Shown: positions 8,898 to 18,436 of the stretch, piece by piece
How positions within the stretch are numbered: position 1 is the stretch's first letter
Layout: every line of letters starts with the position of its first letter
Assembly: GCA_001443365.1 (NCBI GenBank)
Contig: LDXL01000008.1
Coordinates: 78,658-142,657, forward strand
Length of the DNA: 64,000 nucleotides
Direction: 5' to 3'
Source of the DNA: Thaumarchaeota archaeon CSP1-1
GTDB lineage: Archaea > Thermoproteota > Nitrososphaeria > Nitrososphaerales > Nitrosopumilaceae
Notes under the pieces: generated by a model
The model's database searches: none
The model's input: only the letters and a program-made list of their open reading frames with translations
What the model was told of the DNA's origin: nothing
Program-made: the position numbers and the translations under genes

Positions 8898-9934
8898 TTG
8901 CAGACATGTTATCCAAATTAAAAAATAAAAATAATCTTTCTTATGATGAAATCAGTAATGCAATGGAAGATATTTTGAGTGGAAATGTCTCAGACGAAAA
9001 TATTAGTGATTTTTTAAAATCTCTTCGAGATAAAGGTGAATCTGATGATGAGTTACTTGGAATGTTAGATAAAATGCAAGCCTTTGCATTACATATTTCA
9101 CCAAAGCGTAAAGGAACAATTATTGATGTATGTGGTACTGGAGGAGATAATTTACAGACATTTAACATATCTACCACTGCCTCCTTCGTAATTGCTGCAG
9201 CAGGGGGAGTTGTTGCAAAACATGGTAATCGTTCAATATCGGGAGTTTCAGGAAGTGCAGACATTTTTGAGTATTTTGGCTATGATTTGAATTCGTCCCC
9301 AGAACGAGTTACCCAGATTATCGATAAATTTGGAATTGGATTTATGTTTGCTCAAAAGTTTCATCCTGCGATGAAAAACGTAGCAAATGCAAGAAAAATG
9401 ATAGGGGGAAGAACAGCATTTAATCTATTAGGCCCATTGACCAATCCAGCTCAAGTAAAAAATCAGTTAATTGGAGTATTCTCAGATGATCTTTTAGAAA
9501 GATTGGCGTTATTGTTAAAAAAACGAGGTTCTGAAAACATAATGACTGTAAGATCACAAGATGGATTAGATGAGCTATCCACTACATCAAAAAACAAAGT
9601 GTATTTTCTAAAAAATGGAATAATAACTCCAATGATTGTAGATCCAGAAAAACTAGGATTAACCAAACCGCAGATAAAAGAAATTCAAGTCACAAACAAA
9701 CAAGAAGCTGTAAATGCATTTGTTTCAGTTCTAAATAGTAGTGCAAACAATGCAATGATGGAAATTACTGCATTAAATGCTGCTGGTGGTCTATTAGTTG
9801 CAAATATTGCAAATAGTTTTGAGGAGGGAATTGAAATTGCACTTGATATAATTAAAAGCGGAATGTCATACAGTCTTTTTGAAGACTTTGTTCGCTATTG
9901 TGGTGATATAAAAAAATTAGAGGGATTTGAATAG
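8894..9934 (+). CDS. trpD: Anthranilate phosphoribosyltransferase
   Basis: Joins anthranilate to PRPP, giving phosphoribosylanthranilate. The 346 residues contain the phosphate-binding DVCGTGGDN, then [28 protein letters not shown] and [14 protein letters not shown], all in the family order. The N-terminal helical domain is present and the length is normal. The start overlaps the trpG stop, and trpC follows after 2 nt. Confidence 0.97.
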   Translation: MIADMLSKLKNKNNLSYDEISNAMEDILSGNVSDENISDFLKSLRDKGESDDELLGMLDKMQAFALHISPKRKGTIIDVCGTGGDNLQTFNISTTASFVIAAAGGVVAKHGNRSISGVSGSADIFEYFGYDLNSSPERVTQIIDKFGIGFMFAQKFHPAMKNVANARKMIGGRTAFNLLGPLTNPAQVKNQLIGVFSDDLLERLALLLKKRGSENIMTVRSQDGLDELSTTSKNKVYFLKNGIITPMIVDPEKLGLTKPQIKEIQVTNKQEAVNAFVSVLNSSANNAMMEITALNAAGGLLVANIANSFEEGIEIALDIIKSGMSYSLFEDFVRYCGDIKKLEGFE

Positions 9935-9936
9935 TC

Positions 9937-10710
9937 ATGGAGGGAATTCTTCGAAAACTTTTTGAAAATTCTAAAACTGCAATAAACGATGGCATTTATG
10001 ATATTAAGGAAAACTTGTCCCAATCAAATCAGGATTTTATAAAAATAATTAAAGAAAATCAGCATGCTACTCTAATCACAGAAATAAAATTTTCTTCTCC
10101 ATCATTAGGGGAAATTAAAAAAAAATCAGATCCTGTTGGAATTGCAAAATCTATGATTAATGGGGGTGCAAAAGCATTATCTATACTAACACAACCACAT
10201 TTATTTTCTGGATCACCAGAATTTTTTATTAAAATAAGAAAGGAGATTAAAGTACCCTTGCTAATGAAAGACATTATTATTGATAAAATCCAAATCGATG
10301 CAGCCAAAAAAATTGGAGCAGATTATATTTTGTTAATTCAATCCTTGTTTGATCAAGGTTTTGTCAATGAAATTGATGAATTAATAGAATATGGGCATAA
10401 AAATAGCCTCAAAATATTGTTAGAATCTCATACTGGAAAAGAATTTAAAAATTCGCTAAAAACAGAGGCGGATATTTTAGGCATAAACAATAGAAATTTA
10501 GACACTCTAGAATTAGACATCAACAATACAAAGAGAATTTTGGAAAATTATGAACAATCCAGAATAGTGATTTCTGAAAGTGGGATTGAAACTCCAGAAG
10601 ATATTCGTTTTCTCCATAGCTGTGGCGCAGATGCTTTTCTTGTTGGCTCTAGTATAATGAAAAGCGATAATATCAAAGAGAGGGTCAGTCAATTGGTGAA
10701 TGCAATATGA
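9937..10710 (+). CDS. trpC: Indole-3-glycerol-phosphate synthase
   Basis: Closes the indole ring from CdRP. It is a (beta/alpha)8 barrel of 257 residues with [15 protein letters not shown] (catalytic Lys in the first strand), [32 protein letters not shown] and [13 protein letters not shown]; the last of these ends in the phosphate-binding part near GSSIM. It is a monofunctional trpC without a fused trpF. Its stop overlaps the trpB start (ATGA), so no room remains for trpF. Confidence 0.97.
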   Translation: MEGILRKLFENSKTAINDGIYDIKENLSQSNQDFIKIIKENQHATLITEIKFSSPSLGEIKKKSDPVGIAKSMINGGAKALSILTQPHLFSGSPEFFIKIRKEIKVPLLMKDIIIDKIQIDAAKKIGADYILLIQSLFDQGFVNEIDELIEYGHKNSLKILLESHTGKEFKNSLKTEADILGINNRNLDTLELDINNTKRILENYEQSRIVISESGIETPEDIRFLHSCGADAFLVGSSIMKSDNIKERVSQLVNAI

Positions 10711-11903
10711 AAACAAGTCTTCCAAAACAAGGCAGATTTGGTGACTATGGTGGAAGATACATTCCTGAAACACTTGTTCCTGCAATTGAGGAGCTAGAAG
10801 AGAATTATCTAAAATTCAAAGATGATAAAAATTTCAAAAAAGAATTGGACTATTATCTAAAATATTACGCAGGAAGGCCAACCCCACTTTACTTTGCAAA
10901 AAACCTTACAGAAAAAATCGGCGGTGCAAAAATTTATCTTAAAAAGAGAGGACTTGCTTCATGCGGAGCTCATAAGATAAACAATACACTTGGACAAGCA
11001 CTTCTTGCAAAAAAAATGAAAAAGAAACGCATTATTGCAGAAACTGGGGCAGGACAACACGGAGTTGCTACTGCAATGGCATGTGCATGTCTTGGAATAC
11101 ATTCTGAGGTCTACATGGGATACAAGGATACAATTCGTCAAAAGCTCAATGTATTTAGAATGAATCTTTTAGGATCAAAAGTACATCCAGTAAAATCTGG
11201 CTCTCAAACACTCAAGGATGCAATAAACGAGGCAATTCGAGATTGGATTACAAATGTTGATACTACATATTACCTATTAGGGTCTGCAGTTGGTCCACAC
11301 CCATATCCTGTCATGGTGCGTGACTTTCAATCAGTCATTGGTAAAGAAATAAAAAAACAGATGAAGAAAATTAATAATAAAACGCCTGATGCTGTTGTTG
11401 CTTGTGTCGGGGGAGGATCAAACGCTATTGGAACATTTTATCCGTTACTTGATAGTGATACAGAAATGATTGGTGTAGAAGCCGCTGGTCTTGGATTAAA
11501 AACTGATAAACATTCAGCCACTCTTAGCGCAGGTTCAAAAGGGGTACTCCATGGAATGATGACTTATCTATTACAGGACAAAGAGGGCCAAATTCGTGAG
11601 ACGCATAGCATCTCAGCAGGGCTAGACTATCCTGGAGTAGGGCCTGAACATTCCTATCTCAAGGACACTGGTAGGGTAAAATATCATAGTGCTACAGACA
11701 AAGAAGTAATTGATGCATTTTTGTTATTAACTAGAACCGAAGGAATAATTCCTGCTTTGGAATCTGCACACGCCATTGCAGATGTAATTAAACTTGCAAA
11801 AAAAAGACCCAAGTCAGAATCAATAGTAGTTACCCTGTCAGGTCGAGGTGATAAGGACGTAGAAATTGTTGAGGAATACATGAAAAAACATGTCAAGAAT
11901 TAA
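10707..11903 (+). CDS. trpB: Tryptophan synthase beta chain, with a local out-of-frame segment
   Basis: PLP enzyme that condenses indole and serine. At 398 residues it has normal TrpB1 length. Lys90 in GAHKINN is the Schiff-base residue; AETGAGQHG carries the catalytic Glu and GGGSNAIG binds phosphate. Just before Lys90 the translated [12 protein letters not shown] departs from the near-invariant KREDLxHTGAHK. The neighbouring frame reads KREDLLH across the same bases, so an extra base in the A-run 10941-10945 and a lost base near 10962-10965 appear to cancel out. It overlaps trpA by 14 nt. Confidence 0.95.
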   Translation: MKTSLPKQGRFGDYGGRYIPETLVPAIEELEENYLKFKDDKNFKKELDYYLKYYAGRPTPLYFAKNLTEKIGGAKIYLKKRGLASCGAHKINNTLGQALLAKKMKKKRIIAETGAGQHGVATAMACACLGIHSEVYMGYKDTIRQKLNVFRMNLLGSKVHPVKSGSQTLKDAINEAIRDWITNVDTTYYLLGSAVGPHPYPVMVRDFQSVIGKEIKKQMKKINNKTPDAVVACVGGGSNAIGTFYPLLDSDTEMIGVEAAGLGLKTDKHSATLSAGSKGVLHGMMTYLLQDKEGQIRETHSISAGLDYPGVGPEHSYLKDTGRVKYHSATDKEVIDAFLLLTRTEGIIPALESAHAIADVIKLAKKRPKSESIVVTLSGRGDKDVEIVEEYMKKHVKN

Positions 11904-12690
11904 AAATAAATTTTTAGAGCTAAAAAAGAAAAAAGAAAAAGCCCTAATTGCATACATAATGGTTGGGTATCCAAATGAAAAAACTACAATATCTGCAATA
12001 AGGGGATTATTAAAAGGAGGAGCTGACATTATTGAGATTGGATTTCCATTTTCAGATCCTATTGCTGATGGACCTGTAATTCAAAATGCAAGTACCATAT
12101 CCTTAAACAAAGGAACTAAACTTGAGAATTTTTTTCAAATAATAAAAAAAATTCGAAAAGAAACTGATGTGCCGTTAGTGTTGATGACTTATACTAACAT
12201 ACTATATAGAAAAGGATTTGATAAATTCATGAAAAGAGCAAAAAGTGTTGGGATAGATGGGTTGATTTTGCCAGATATGGCAGTAGAAGAATCTAAAACC
12301 TATTTGGATGCAGCAAGGAAAAACCAATTAGATACTATATTTTTGATCTCGCCTAATACCAGTACAGAACGTATTAAAAAAATTCTAAAAGCAACATCTG
12401 GGTTTTTGTATCTAGTATCAATCTATGGCACTACAGGAATGCATACTAGAATTCAGAAATATACTATTGATGCAATTAAAAAAACAAAAAAAATTGTGAA
12501 TAAAAAAATTCCCATTGGAATTGGTTTTGGTGTTTATACACCAGATGACGCAAGGAATTTTTTGTCTCTAGGAGTAGATGCCATCATTGTAGGGAGTGCA
12601 TTTCTTCGATTAATAGACCAAACTCCCTTTGAAAAAATCGAATCAAAAATTGCTACTTTTACAAAAAGTCTAAAAAACACTACCAGATAA
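11890..12690 (+). CDS. trpA: Tryptophan synthase alpha chain
   Basis: Cleaves indole-3-glycerol phosphate to indole, which channels to TrpB. The 266 residues include [18 protein letters not shown] (catalytic Glu and Asp region), [21 protein letters not shown] and the phosphate-binding [10 protein letters not shown] to IVGSAF. It is the last gene of the trp operon. The start overlaps trpB and the stop is 36 nt before pyrG. Confidence 0.97.
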   Translation: MSRIKNKFLELKKKKEKALIAYIMVGYPNEKTTISAIRGLLKGGADIIEIGFPFSDPIADGPVIQNASTISLNKGTKLENFFQIIKKIRKETDVPLVLMTYTNILYRKGFDKFMKRAKSVGIDGLILPDMAVEESKTYLDAARKNQLDTIFLISPNTSTERIKKILKATSGFLYLVSIYGTTGMHTRIQKYTIDAIKKTKKIVNKKIPIGIGFGVYTPDDARNFLSLGVDAIIVGSAFLRLIDQTPFEKIESKIATFTKSLKNTTR

Positions 12691-12726
12691 TGTGAGAAAT
12701 AAATAAGGGATTTTCTATTCCCATAT

Positions 12727-14334
12727 GTGCAGACGAAATTTATCTTCATTACTGGGGGAGTTATGTCTGGCCTTGGAAAAGGCGTTGTTTCATCTTCAAT
12801 AGCAAAATTGTTACAATTATCAAATCAGAAGGTATCTTGTGTAAAGATAGATCCCTACCTAAATTATGATGCAGGAACCATGAATCCAGTTGCTCATGGA
12901 GAGGTCTTTGTTACAGATGATGGGGGCGAATGTGATATGGATATTGGAAATTATGAGAGATTTCTAAATCAAAACATTCCAAAATCTCACAATATCACTA
13001 CTGCTCAAATTTATTCTAATGTAATTGAAGCAGAACGAAGGGGAGAATATCTTGGAGCATGTGTACAAATAATTCCACATATCACAGATGAAATTAAAAA
13101 TCGCATTAGAAAGATTGCAGAAGATGAAAAACTCGATATTTTAGTAGTCGAATGTGGAGGAACTGTAGGAGACATAGAAAGCTTACCATTTCTTGAAGCT
13201 TTAAGACAAATTAGAACAGAAGACGGTCCTGAAAACGTCATTTTTGTCCATGTTACTTTGGCTCCATCACTTGATGTAGTAGGAGAACAAAAAACTAAAC
13301 CAACACAACATAGTGTACAGGAATTACGAAGGATTGGTATTCAACCTGATTTACTTACAGTTCGTTGCACCAGTCCGCTATTAGAAAAAACCAAGAAAAA
13401 GATTTCAATGTTTACTAATGTTTCTGTAAAAGATGTATTTTCTTGTCATGATGTAGATTCTATCTTTAAAGTACCACAAATTTTGTATGATCAAGATCTA
13501 GTAAACATTATTTTTAAAAAATTTGGCATGGTTGGACTAGTCAACGCATCAGCAAACTGGGATAAATGGAATTCAATTGTTAATTCAATAAAGAAATATG
13601 AAAAAACAGTAAATATTGCAATGGTTGGAAAATATGTTACTTTAACTGATAGCTATGTTAGTGTAAACCATGCATTAAAACATGCAGGGGCATCAATTGG
13701 TAAAAATGTATCAATAGAATGGATTGACTCTGAAACTCTAGATGGAAACATGGAAAAATTAGGGAATTTTGATGGGATACTTGTTCCTGGAGGCTTTGGG
13801 ACAAGGGGTTCTGAGGGAATAATAAAAACTGCAAATTTTGCTCGTGAAAAAAACATACCATATCTAGGGATATGTTTTGGTTTTCAGTTGGCTGCAGTTG
13901 CATTTGGAAGAAATGTATGTGGTTTGAATGGTGCAAATTCTACAGAAGTAGATCCTAAAACAACAAATCCTGTAATTGATTTGCTGCCTGAACAAAAAGC
14001 TGTTGCAAATATGGGAGGTTCGTTGAGATTAGGAGCAAATGATATCAATGTAAAAGAAAATTCCCTAGCATACAAAGTCTACAATTCCAAATTCATTTCC
14101 AAACGACATAGACATAGATTCGAGTTCAATAAAAAGTACATTGACATGTTTATTGAAAAAGGAATGGTCTTTTCCGGAGAAAGTGATAATGGAAAAAGAA
14201 TGGAGATATTAGAGATCCCATCACACAAATTCTTTTTTGGAGTACAATTTCATCCTGAATTCAGTAGTAGACCTGGCTTTCCTGAAGAAGCGTTTAAGGC
14301 ATTTTTAGAAGCTGCATCTAGTAACTCTAAGTGA
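12727..14334 (+). CDS. pyrG: CTP synthase
   Basis: Aminates UTP to CTP with glutamine. The N-terminal synthetase domain starts with [18 protein letters not shown] and holds [15 protein letters not shown] and [15 protein letters not shown]. The C-terminal glutaminase has [10 protein letters not shown], the nucleophile region [11 protein letters not shown] and HPEF. In this enzyme family the nucleophile Cys sits in G-I/M-C-x-G; it is present here. The 535 residues are normal. The GTG start at 12727 is preferred because the overlapping ATG (12725) is out of frame. It probably has its own promoter downstream of trpA. Confidence 0.97.
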   Translation: MQTKFIFITGGVMSGLGKGVVSSSIAKLLQLSNQKVSCVKIDPYLNYDAGTMNPVAHGEVFVTDDGGECDMDIGNYERFLNQNIPKSHNITTAQIYSNVIEAERRGEYLGACVQIIPHITDEIKNRIRKIAEDEKLDILVVECGGTVGDIESLPFLEALRQIRTEDGPENVIFVHVTLAPSLDVVGEQKTKPTQHSVQELRRIGIQPDLLTVRCTSPLLEKTKKKISMFTNVSVKDVFSCHDVDSIFKVPQILYDQDLVNIIFKKFGMVGLVNASANWDKWNSIVNSIKKYEKTVNIAMVGKYVTLTDSYVSVNHALKHAGASIGKNVSIEWIDSETLDGNMEKLGNFDGILVPGGFGTRGSEGIIKTANFAREKNIPYLGICFGFQLAAVAFGRNVCGLNGANSTEVDPKTTNPVIDLLPEQKAVANMGGSLRLGANDINVKENSLAYKVYNSKFISKRHRHRFEFNKKYIDMFIEKGMVFSGESDNGKRMEILEIPSHKFFFGVQFHPEFSSRPGFPEEAFKAFLEAASSNSK

Positions 14335-14362
14335 TTTTTAGAATTACTTCAAATCTCAAAGC

Positions 14363-14376
14363 AATTTAGCGAAATT
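14363..14376. repeat. Copy 1 of the AATTTAGCGAAATT motif
   Basis: A 14-nt inverted repeat with AATTT/AAATT arms. The identical 14-mer occurs at 34816-34829, and a variant (GATTTAGTGAAATT) at 60619-60632. This copy lies between the convergent ends of pyrG and the UspA gene. Terminator or protein-binding roles are both possible. Confidence 0.35.
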
Positions 14377-14426
14377 GTAAAGTCATTTACAAATTTGGAT
14401 AATAGTAATTTTGCGAGTTTACAGTT

Positions 14427-14915
14427 TTACTTAACTAATAAAACTGGACATTTAGCATTTAATCCCACAGAACTGGAAACTCTTCCTAATAACATCTCTT
14501 TCCACATTGCGTTACCTTTTGTTCCCATTACAACGAGATCGATTTTTTGGGAATCGATTAATGCAAGGATAGAATCTGATACTTTTCTTGATGGGATTAT
14601 TGTATAGTCAAATGGGATTTGAAACTTTTTGGCTTGTTCTTCTAGCTTTTTAATTCCTTTTTTTAGAATATCAACACTACTAAGTGATATTGATTTTTCT
14701 CGACTTGGCGTTCCATTGACCCAGCTTCTCTGGAGATCCTTATTGACTATTGATACAATCGTAATAGATGCACCCATTATTTTTGCCAAAGTCATGGCAA
14801 ACCCAAACACATTAGGTGCATGTCTGGCATCATTAAAAGGAACAAGAATTCGTCTAACAAATGCATAATCTGTTACTTTACAATTACCAATTTCCTGGCA
14901 TACAATATGAGACAT
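14427..14915 (-). CDS. UspA-like universal stress protein, paralogue A
   Basis: 162-residue Usp-domain protein. The Usp core starts at VRRILVPFNDARHAP, and the nucleotide-loop region is VVMGTKGNAMWKEMLLGR. The final G is followed by R, not the S/T of the usual ATP-binding pattern, so ATP binding is uncertain. A 20-residue N-terminal lead contains two Cys. It is strikingly similar to the protein at 60133-60621 over the whole length, especially in the block SIVNKDLQRSWVN and the C-terminal half. The upstream DNA is also alike. Probably a stress or small-ligand sensing role. Confidence 0.88.
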   Translation of the reverse strand: MSHIVCQEIGNCKVTDYAFVRRILVPFNDARHAPNVFGFAMTLAKIMGASITIVSIVNKDLQRSWVNGTPSREKSISLSSVDILKKGIKKLEEQAKKFQIPFDYTIIPSRKVSDSILALIDSQKIDLVVMGTKGNAMWKEMLLGRVSSSVGLNAKCPVLLVK

Positions 14916-14920
14916 TTCTA

Positions 14921-14961
14921 TATTTTATATATATACGAAAATTCTTAAGAATATTTGTATG
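14921..14961 (-). promoter_or_regulatory. Promoter of UspA paralogue A with ATTCTTAAGAAT palindrome
   Basis: On the minus strand, ACATACAAATATTCTTAAG is followed by an AT-rich TATA tract (14921-14936), then ATG at 14915. ATTCTTAAGAAT (about 14941-14952) is a perfect 12-nt palindrome. The region before the paralogue at 60133 has the same ACATACAAATATTCTTAAG, then a TATATG tract at the same distance from ATG. Confidence 0.5.
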
Positions 14962-14995
14962 TAATATCTTTCAAACATCATATAATTTATAATAT

Positions 14996-15250
14996 TTAGA
15001 GAAATAATTGTAATATTTTACGAATAAATTGTAAATGGGTGTAAACAAGTGATAATGCAAGAATGACCATATTCCAGGAATCGTCAGTTTTGTTGGTAGT
15101 TCTTGAGGCCAACATGAGACGAGTATTCGCGTTACAAGCAGAGATAGATTCGTAAGTGTATTGTTTTAATTTTCCATTGAATCGATAGAATCCAATTTGC
15201 AAGTAAAACACATCACTAGCAGATTTGTAACTATAACATGCTCTGCTCAT
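14996..15250 (-). CDS. Hypothetical protein, 84 aa
   Basis: An open frame with no recognised family. It is rich in Tyr, Ser and Asn, has two Cys, and ends with a hydrophobic stretch (about 60-84) that could be a membrane helix. It starts 51 nt after the NAD kinase gene on the same strand, so it could be a third gene of that unit. No clear TATA or ribosome-binding site precedes it. It may be a chance frame. Confidence 0.33.
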   Translation of the reverse strand: MSRACYSYKSASDVFYLQIGFYRFNGKLKQYTYESISACNANTRLMLASRTTNKTDDSWNMVILALSLVYTHLQFIRKILQLFL

Positions 15251-15300
15251 AACGAAAACGCTTGAATTTTAGTGTGTGGGAGTGTGGATTCTATTTTTAG

Positions 15301-16299
15301 TTAATCTAATTTAGAAATTTCATAGATTTTTTGTCTAGCATCGCGAATTGAAACCTTCTTTTTAACATACCCCTTGCCTAATAGATGACTGAGTGCCAAT
15401 CTTATCGTCCGGTCTGGCAACATTGTTTTAGTTAAAAGTTCTTTTTGAGTCATAGCACCTTCATATTCGAGAATCTTTAGTAACAATTTTGAGCTTGGAG
15501 GCATGCGGAGAAGATCTTCAGCAAGATGTACCTTTTTAGCAAGAGCAGAAATTGCAGTGGAGTCCTTTTTCATTCTGATGATTTTGGCAGGATTGAATTT
15601 CTTACATTCTAAAGTTTTATTGACTTTGTACCTGTCTATCCCATCTAATATCGCTTCACAGTAAAGTCTAGACGAGATATCATCAACTTCAATTAGACTT
15701 TCGTTAGAAACAATTAGAGGACGTCTAGTCACATCAAGAGAGTTTACAGAGATTATTCCAAAAACTGGTGAATCTTGAAAAATTACAGGGCCACCCGCTG
15801 ACATAGAATAAGCTGAAGAGCCAATTGGAGTCGATATTATTACACCATCGCTACTATCATGCCATACTTCTTCACCATTTACTCGCAAAGTGTATTCCAT
15901 CAAGGTGGCACTCTTAGAAGTAAAGACTGCTACATCATTGAGTACTGGATATGCGTTTTTACCATCAATTTTTACTCCAATTCTTGGTACCTCTTCTATT
16001 TTGTAATTTTGATTTTTTAATCGATTAAGATATGATGAAAACTCTTTTAGATCAATCTGAGCTAAAAAACCACTTGATTCAGATTCGCCAATGCCTAATA
16101 CTGGAATGTTTGAACCATCATTTCCATGAAAATAATTTCTAACCCCTCTATCTCCACCTAGGACGATAATACAATCAGCTGTTTTGGGGCTGGAACGGGA
16201 ACTAATAGTAAAAGAACGAATTCCTGCGTTGTCTAATTCATTTTTTATAGATTTGACTGCAGACTCGTTAATTCCTGCGTCAAAGATACCAATTTGCAT
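15301..16299 (-). CDS. nadK: NAD kinase fused to a C-terminal winged helix-turn-helix domain
   Basis: Phosphorylates NAD to NADP. The diacylglycerol/NAD-kinase fold is shown by VLGGDRGVRNYF (GGD motif, with R where G is usual), LNDVAVF (NE/ND motif) and DGVIISTPIGSSAYSMSAGGP, the strongest signature. After about residue 260 comes a winged-helix segment: LLLKILEYEGAMTQKELL, LPDRTIRLALSHLLGKGYV and a basic C-terminal wing, about 65 residues that ordinary NAD kinases lack. The 332-residue length fits a kinase plus this domain. It lies 31 nt downstream of the PfkB gene. DNA binding by the tail is inferred, not shown. Confidence 0.88.
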   Translation of the reverse strand: MQIGIFDAGINESAVKSIKNELDNAGIRSFTISSRSSPKTADCIIVLGGDRGVRNYFHGNDGSNIPVLGIGESESSGFLAQIDLKEFSSYLNRLKNQNYKIEEVPRIGVKIDGKNAYPVLNDVAVFTSKSATLMEYTLRVNGEEVWHDSSDGVIISTPIGSSAYSMSAGGPVIFQDSPVFGIISVNSLDVTRRPLIVSNESLIEVDDISSRLYCEAILDGIDRYKVNKTLECKKFNPAKIIRMKKDSTAISALAKKVHLAEDLLRMPPSSKLLLKILEYEGAMTQKELLTKTMLPDRTIRLALSHLLGKGYVKKKVSIRDARQKIYEISKLD

Positions 16300-16330
16300 A
16301 AAACAATTACAATATTTTGTTCAATAAAAA

Positions 16331-17201
16331 CTAGACCGGCTTAAATTTTATTTGATTGTAGAAATATGCTGCATTAGTCTCTATAGCACCCTTTGCAGGG
16401 ATTTTTTCTAGCCCAATTTCTTTAGATTCAATTGCTGCTTGAGCTGCTCCTCCTGCAAAACACAAAGCCCAAAAAAAATCCTTTTCTTTTAACATGGTGC
16501 AGCAAAATGTTGAACAAAAAATATCTCCAATTCCAGTCGTATCATATAATTCTAGATTAGGAAGAGTAATAGAATATAGTTTATCTTTTACAAGCATAGT
16601 AATTTCTCTTTTATTAGTGACAATAACATGTTCGACTCCCCTTTTTTTGAAGATTTTTCATAGCTTCAATTCCAATATTGTTTGTTAGACAAAAAAGCTC
16701 ATCAGGACTAGTCTTTGTTGTAGAAATTTTTGATAGATCAATGTCAGTTTTTTCTAAAATGATCCTTTTTTCAGAATCTGTTCGGCGTAGGAATCCTTGA
16801 GGATCTAGTAACACAAAACTTGAATCTTGTTTAATTTTTTTGTACACGTCATTTGTAATCTCATGATATACAGGACTAATAACAATACCATCAGCATTTG
16901 TTTTTGAATATTCAATTGGCTCACATGTGTTTAGAAGAGATAATGTTCTATCTGATCCTGAAATTGTGATTTTAAATCTAGTTGTTGGTTGTTCAGATAA
17001 TGCATTTTCAAATTCTATTTTATTTCTTAAAAGAAATTCCTTTGGAAAATCATTTCCAAACTTGGTATGAATTTTGGCATCAAACTTTAGGTTTCTTGCA
17101 GTAATGCCACAATAGCATGCAGCCCCACCAATCTGTTCATTAGAAGAGGTGTCAAGTTCTATAGTATCAATGGTGCAATGAGAAAATACAGCGAATTTCA
17201 T
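16331..17201 (-). CDS. PfkB-family sugar/nucleoside kinase, interrupted by a frameshift
   Basis: Ribokinase-type fold. The N-terminal part (17201 down to about 16614) shows GGAACYCG and substrate-domain features; the C-terminal part (16331-16597) has the PfkB signature YDTTGIGDIFCSTF with the catalytic Asp, then FAGGAAQAA. The frame breaks near 16638-16648 (minus strand A7 G4). Dropping one base joins QKKG to VEHVIVTNKREITMLVKD and restores about 290 residues, a normal length. Substrate unknown. It heads a probable unit with nadK. The break at a homopolymer suggests a sequence error. Confidence 0.85.
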
Positions 17202-17227
17202 TTCTTACTACGAATTTAATGAGATTA

Positions 17228-17332
17228 TTAGTTTTCCTTTATTTTTTTATGGCAGTCTTTGCATAGAATTTTGCCTTTAACTATGACGAGCTCAACATTA
17301 GACGTCAAGCACGAGTGGCATAATCCTTTCAT
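17228..17332 (-). CDS. Tiny zinc-ribbon protein, 34 aa
   Basis: The complete protein is 34 residues, with CHSC at 5-8 and CKDC at 24-27, a minimal four-Cys zinc ribbon, and a Lys-rich end. The ATG at 17332 lies 25 nt after TTTAAAG (minus strand, about 17353-17359), the same spacing as at other leaderless starts here. It ends 27 nt before the PfkB start on the same strand. Function unknown; nucleic-acid or protein binding would fit. It is easily missed because of its size. Confidence 0.55.
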   Translation of the reverse strand: MKGLCHSCLTSNVELVIVKGKILCKDCHKKIKEN

Positions 17333-17574
17333 GCTATTCCTAATAAAATGTACTTTAAATTTTTTAAATGAAATTTGTATCTTTGGCAGAGCATTTTTAG
17401 GAAATAATCCCCAAATAGCTCATACCAAAGGGCTATGGTCGGTCAGACAGAGTGAGGACAATAAGATTCCCCACGTTCCTATCTTACTGATTTTTGTCTT
17501 GTTTCAATAAAAGACTCGCGTAGAAATCATCAGTAAAAACACAAGCATATTAGGAAGAAAATGGAGGATATCTC
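17333..17574. other. Intergenic stretch before S26e with possible RNA structure
   Basis: No convincing coding frame. It contains the promoter of the tiny zinc protein (minus strand, about 17353-17359), a short ATAGC/GCTAT hairpin near 17416-17437, and the larger hairpin at 17484-17536. A GGAGG at about 17563-17567 precedes the S26e ATG by roughly 8 nt, so the S26e mRNA probably has a leader, unlike most transcripts here. Confidence 0.4.
17484..17536 (+). other. Two-tier hairpin upstream of S26e
   Basis: The outer stem pairs TTACTGAT (17484-17491) with ATCAGTAA (17529-17536); the inner stem pairs GTCTT (17496-17500) with AAGAC (17511-17515). It lies 38-90 nt before the S26e start. It could be part of a structured leader or a terminator-like element; no known RNA family was recognised. 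Confidence 0.3.
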
Positions 17575-17862
17575 ATGCCACTAAAGCGTGCCAGTAGAGG
17601 ACGTAGAAAAGGTGGAAAGGGATCTTCTACCCGTATTCAGTGTACAAATTGTGGTGCTACTGTACCTAGTGATAAAGCAAAAAAGGTTACATCTAGACTA
17701 AATCTAGTAGAGCACACTCTTGCAAAAGAGTTACGCGCACAAGGAGCCTACATCGCATCACCTAGAATCTTAAAATGGTATTGCATTTCATGTGCCATAC
17801 ATTTTGGCATATTGAAAATAAGATCAGAATCTAAAAGAAGAGATCGTGGAAGACTCCGTTAG
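17575..17862 (+). CDS. rps26e: Small ribosomal subunit protein eS26 (S26e)
   Basis: Ribosomal protein near the mRNA exit on the small subunit, found in eukaryotes and some TACK archaea. At 95 residues it shows a basic N-terminus KRASRGRRKGGKG, CTNCGATVPSDKA, the helix VEHTLAKELRAQGAY and the second pair CISCAIHFGI, giving the S26e zinc site. The ATG has a GGAGG 8 nt upstream. Its presence supports a TACK-group, not euryarchaeal, origin. Confidence 0.96.
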   Translation: MPLKRASRGRRKGGKGSSTRIQCTNCGATVPSDKAKKVTSRLNLVEHTLAKELRAQGAYIASPRILKWYCISCAIHFGILKIRSESKRRDRGRLR

Positions 17863-17863
17863 A

Positions 17864-18436
17864 TTATTCATTCAATTGTTTTGTAGTAGCAAGAATTCTT
17901 TGAATTAAGGTTATTCCAGCTATTACAATCACTATCACTATTGCGTATTCCATGAATCCAATCATGCCAATTATAGCTATTACTAGCAATCTTTCTGCAC
18001 GTTCTCCAATACCAATCCCTTGAAGTTTTATTCCAAGTGATTCTGCTCGTGCCCTAGCATAACTAACCAACAAAGATAATGTGATTGCTAACAACACTAA
18101 ATATGGCTCTGCAAATCCACCGATTAAAATTCCAAGAAATATTAAAACTTCAGCAATTTTATCAAATATAGAATCAAGAAATGCACCTTTCTTTGATGTC
18201 TTATTAGTAACTCTAGCAACTTGGCCATCCACAATATCAAAAAATCCTGATACTAGTAAAAGAGCGCCGCCAATGATTAGCGCAAACTCAATATTCAAGC
18301 CGTATGCAATTGCTGAAGCAAACGCAAATGCAATTCCTACTCCTGTCCAAAAATTAGGAGAAAGACCGGTTGCTGCAAATCCGCTTCCAATCTTTTCTAA
18401 ATACGGTTGTAACGAATGCCTAAGGTTGTTTAACAC
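17864..18436 (-). CDS. CDP-alcohol phosphatidyltransferase, archaetidylinositol-phosphate synthase-like
   Basis: Integral-membrane enzyme that moves a lipid phosphate from a CDP-activated lipid to an alcohol head group. The signature D-G-x2-A-R-x8-G-x3-D-x3-D is met by DGQVARVTNKTSKKGAFLDS plus the final Asp (FD). About five hydrophobic segments fill the 190 residues. Archaeal members of this length often make archaetidylinositol phosphate; the exact head group is inference. It converges on S26e with 1 nt between stop codons. Confidence 0.88.
   Translation of the reverse strand: MLNNLRHSLQPYLEKIGSGFAATGLSPNFWTGVGIAFAFASAIAYGLNIEFALIIGGALLLVSGFFDIVDGQVARVTNKTSKKGAFLDSIFDKIAEVLIFLGILIGGFAEPYLVLLAITLSLLVSYARARAESLGIKLQGIGIGERAERLLVIAIIGMIGFMEYAIVIVIVIAGITLIQRILATTKQLNE

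Noticed and set aside
17440..17500. C/D box RNA near GTGAGGA and CTGA
   Set aside because: The box C differs at the key T and the flanking AGACA/TGTCT stem is not adjacent to both boxes as a kink-turn needs.
17259..17510. Plus-strand open frame of 83 codons in the S26e upstream region
   Set aside because: It is antisense to the tiny zinc-ribbon gene and its translation is not protein-like; the region is better seen as non-coding.
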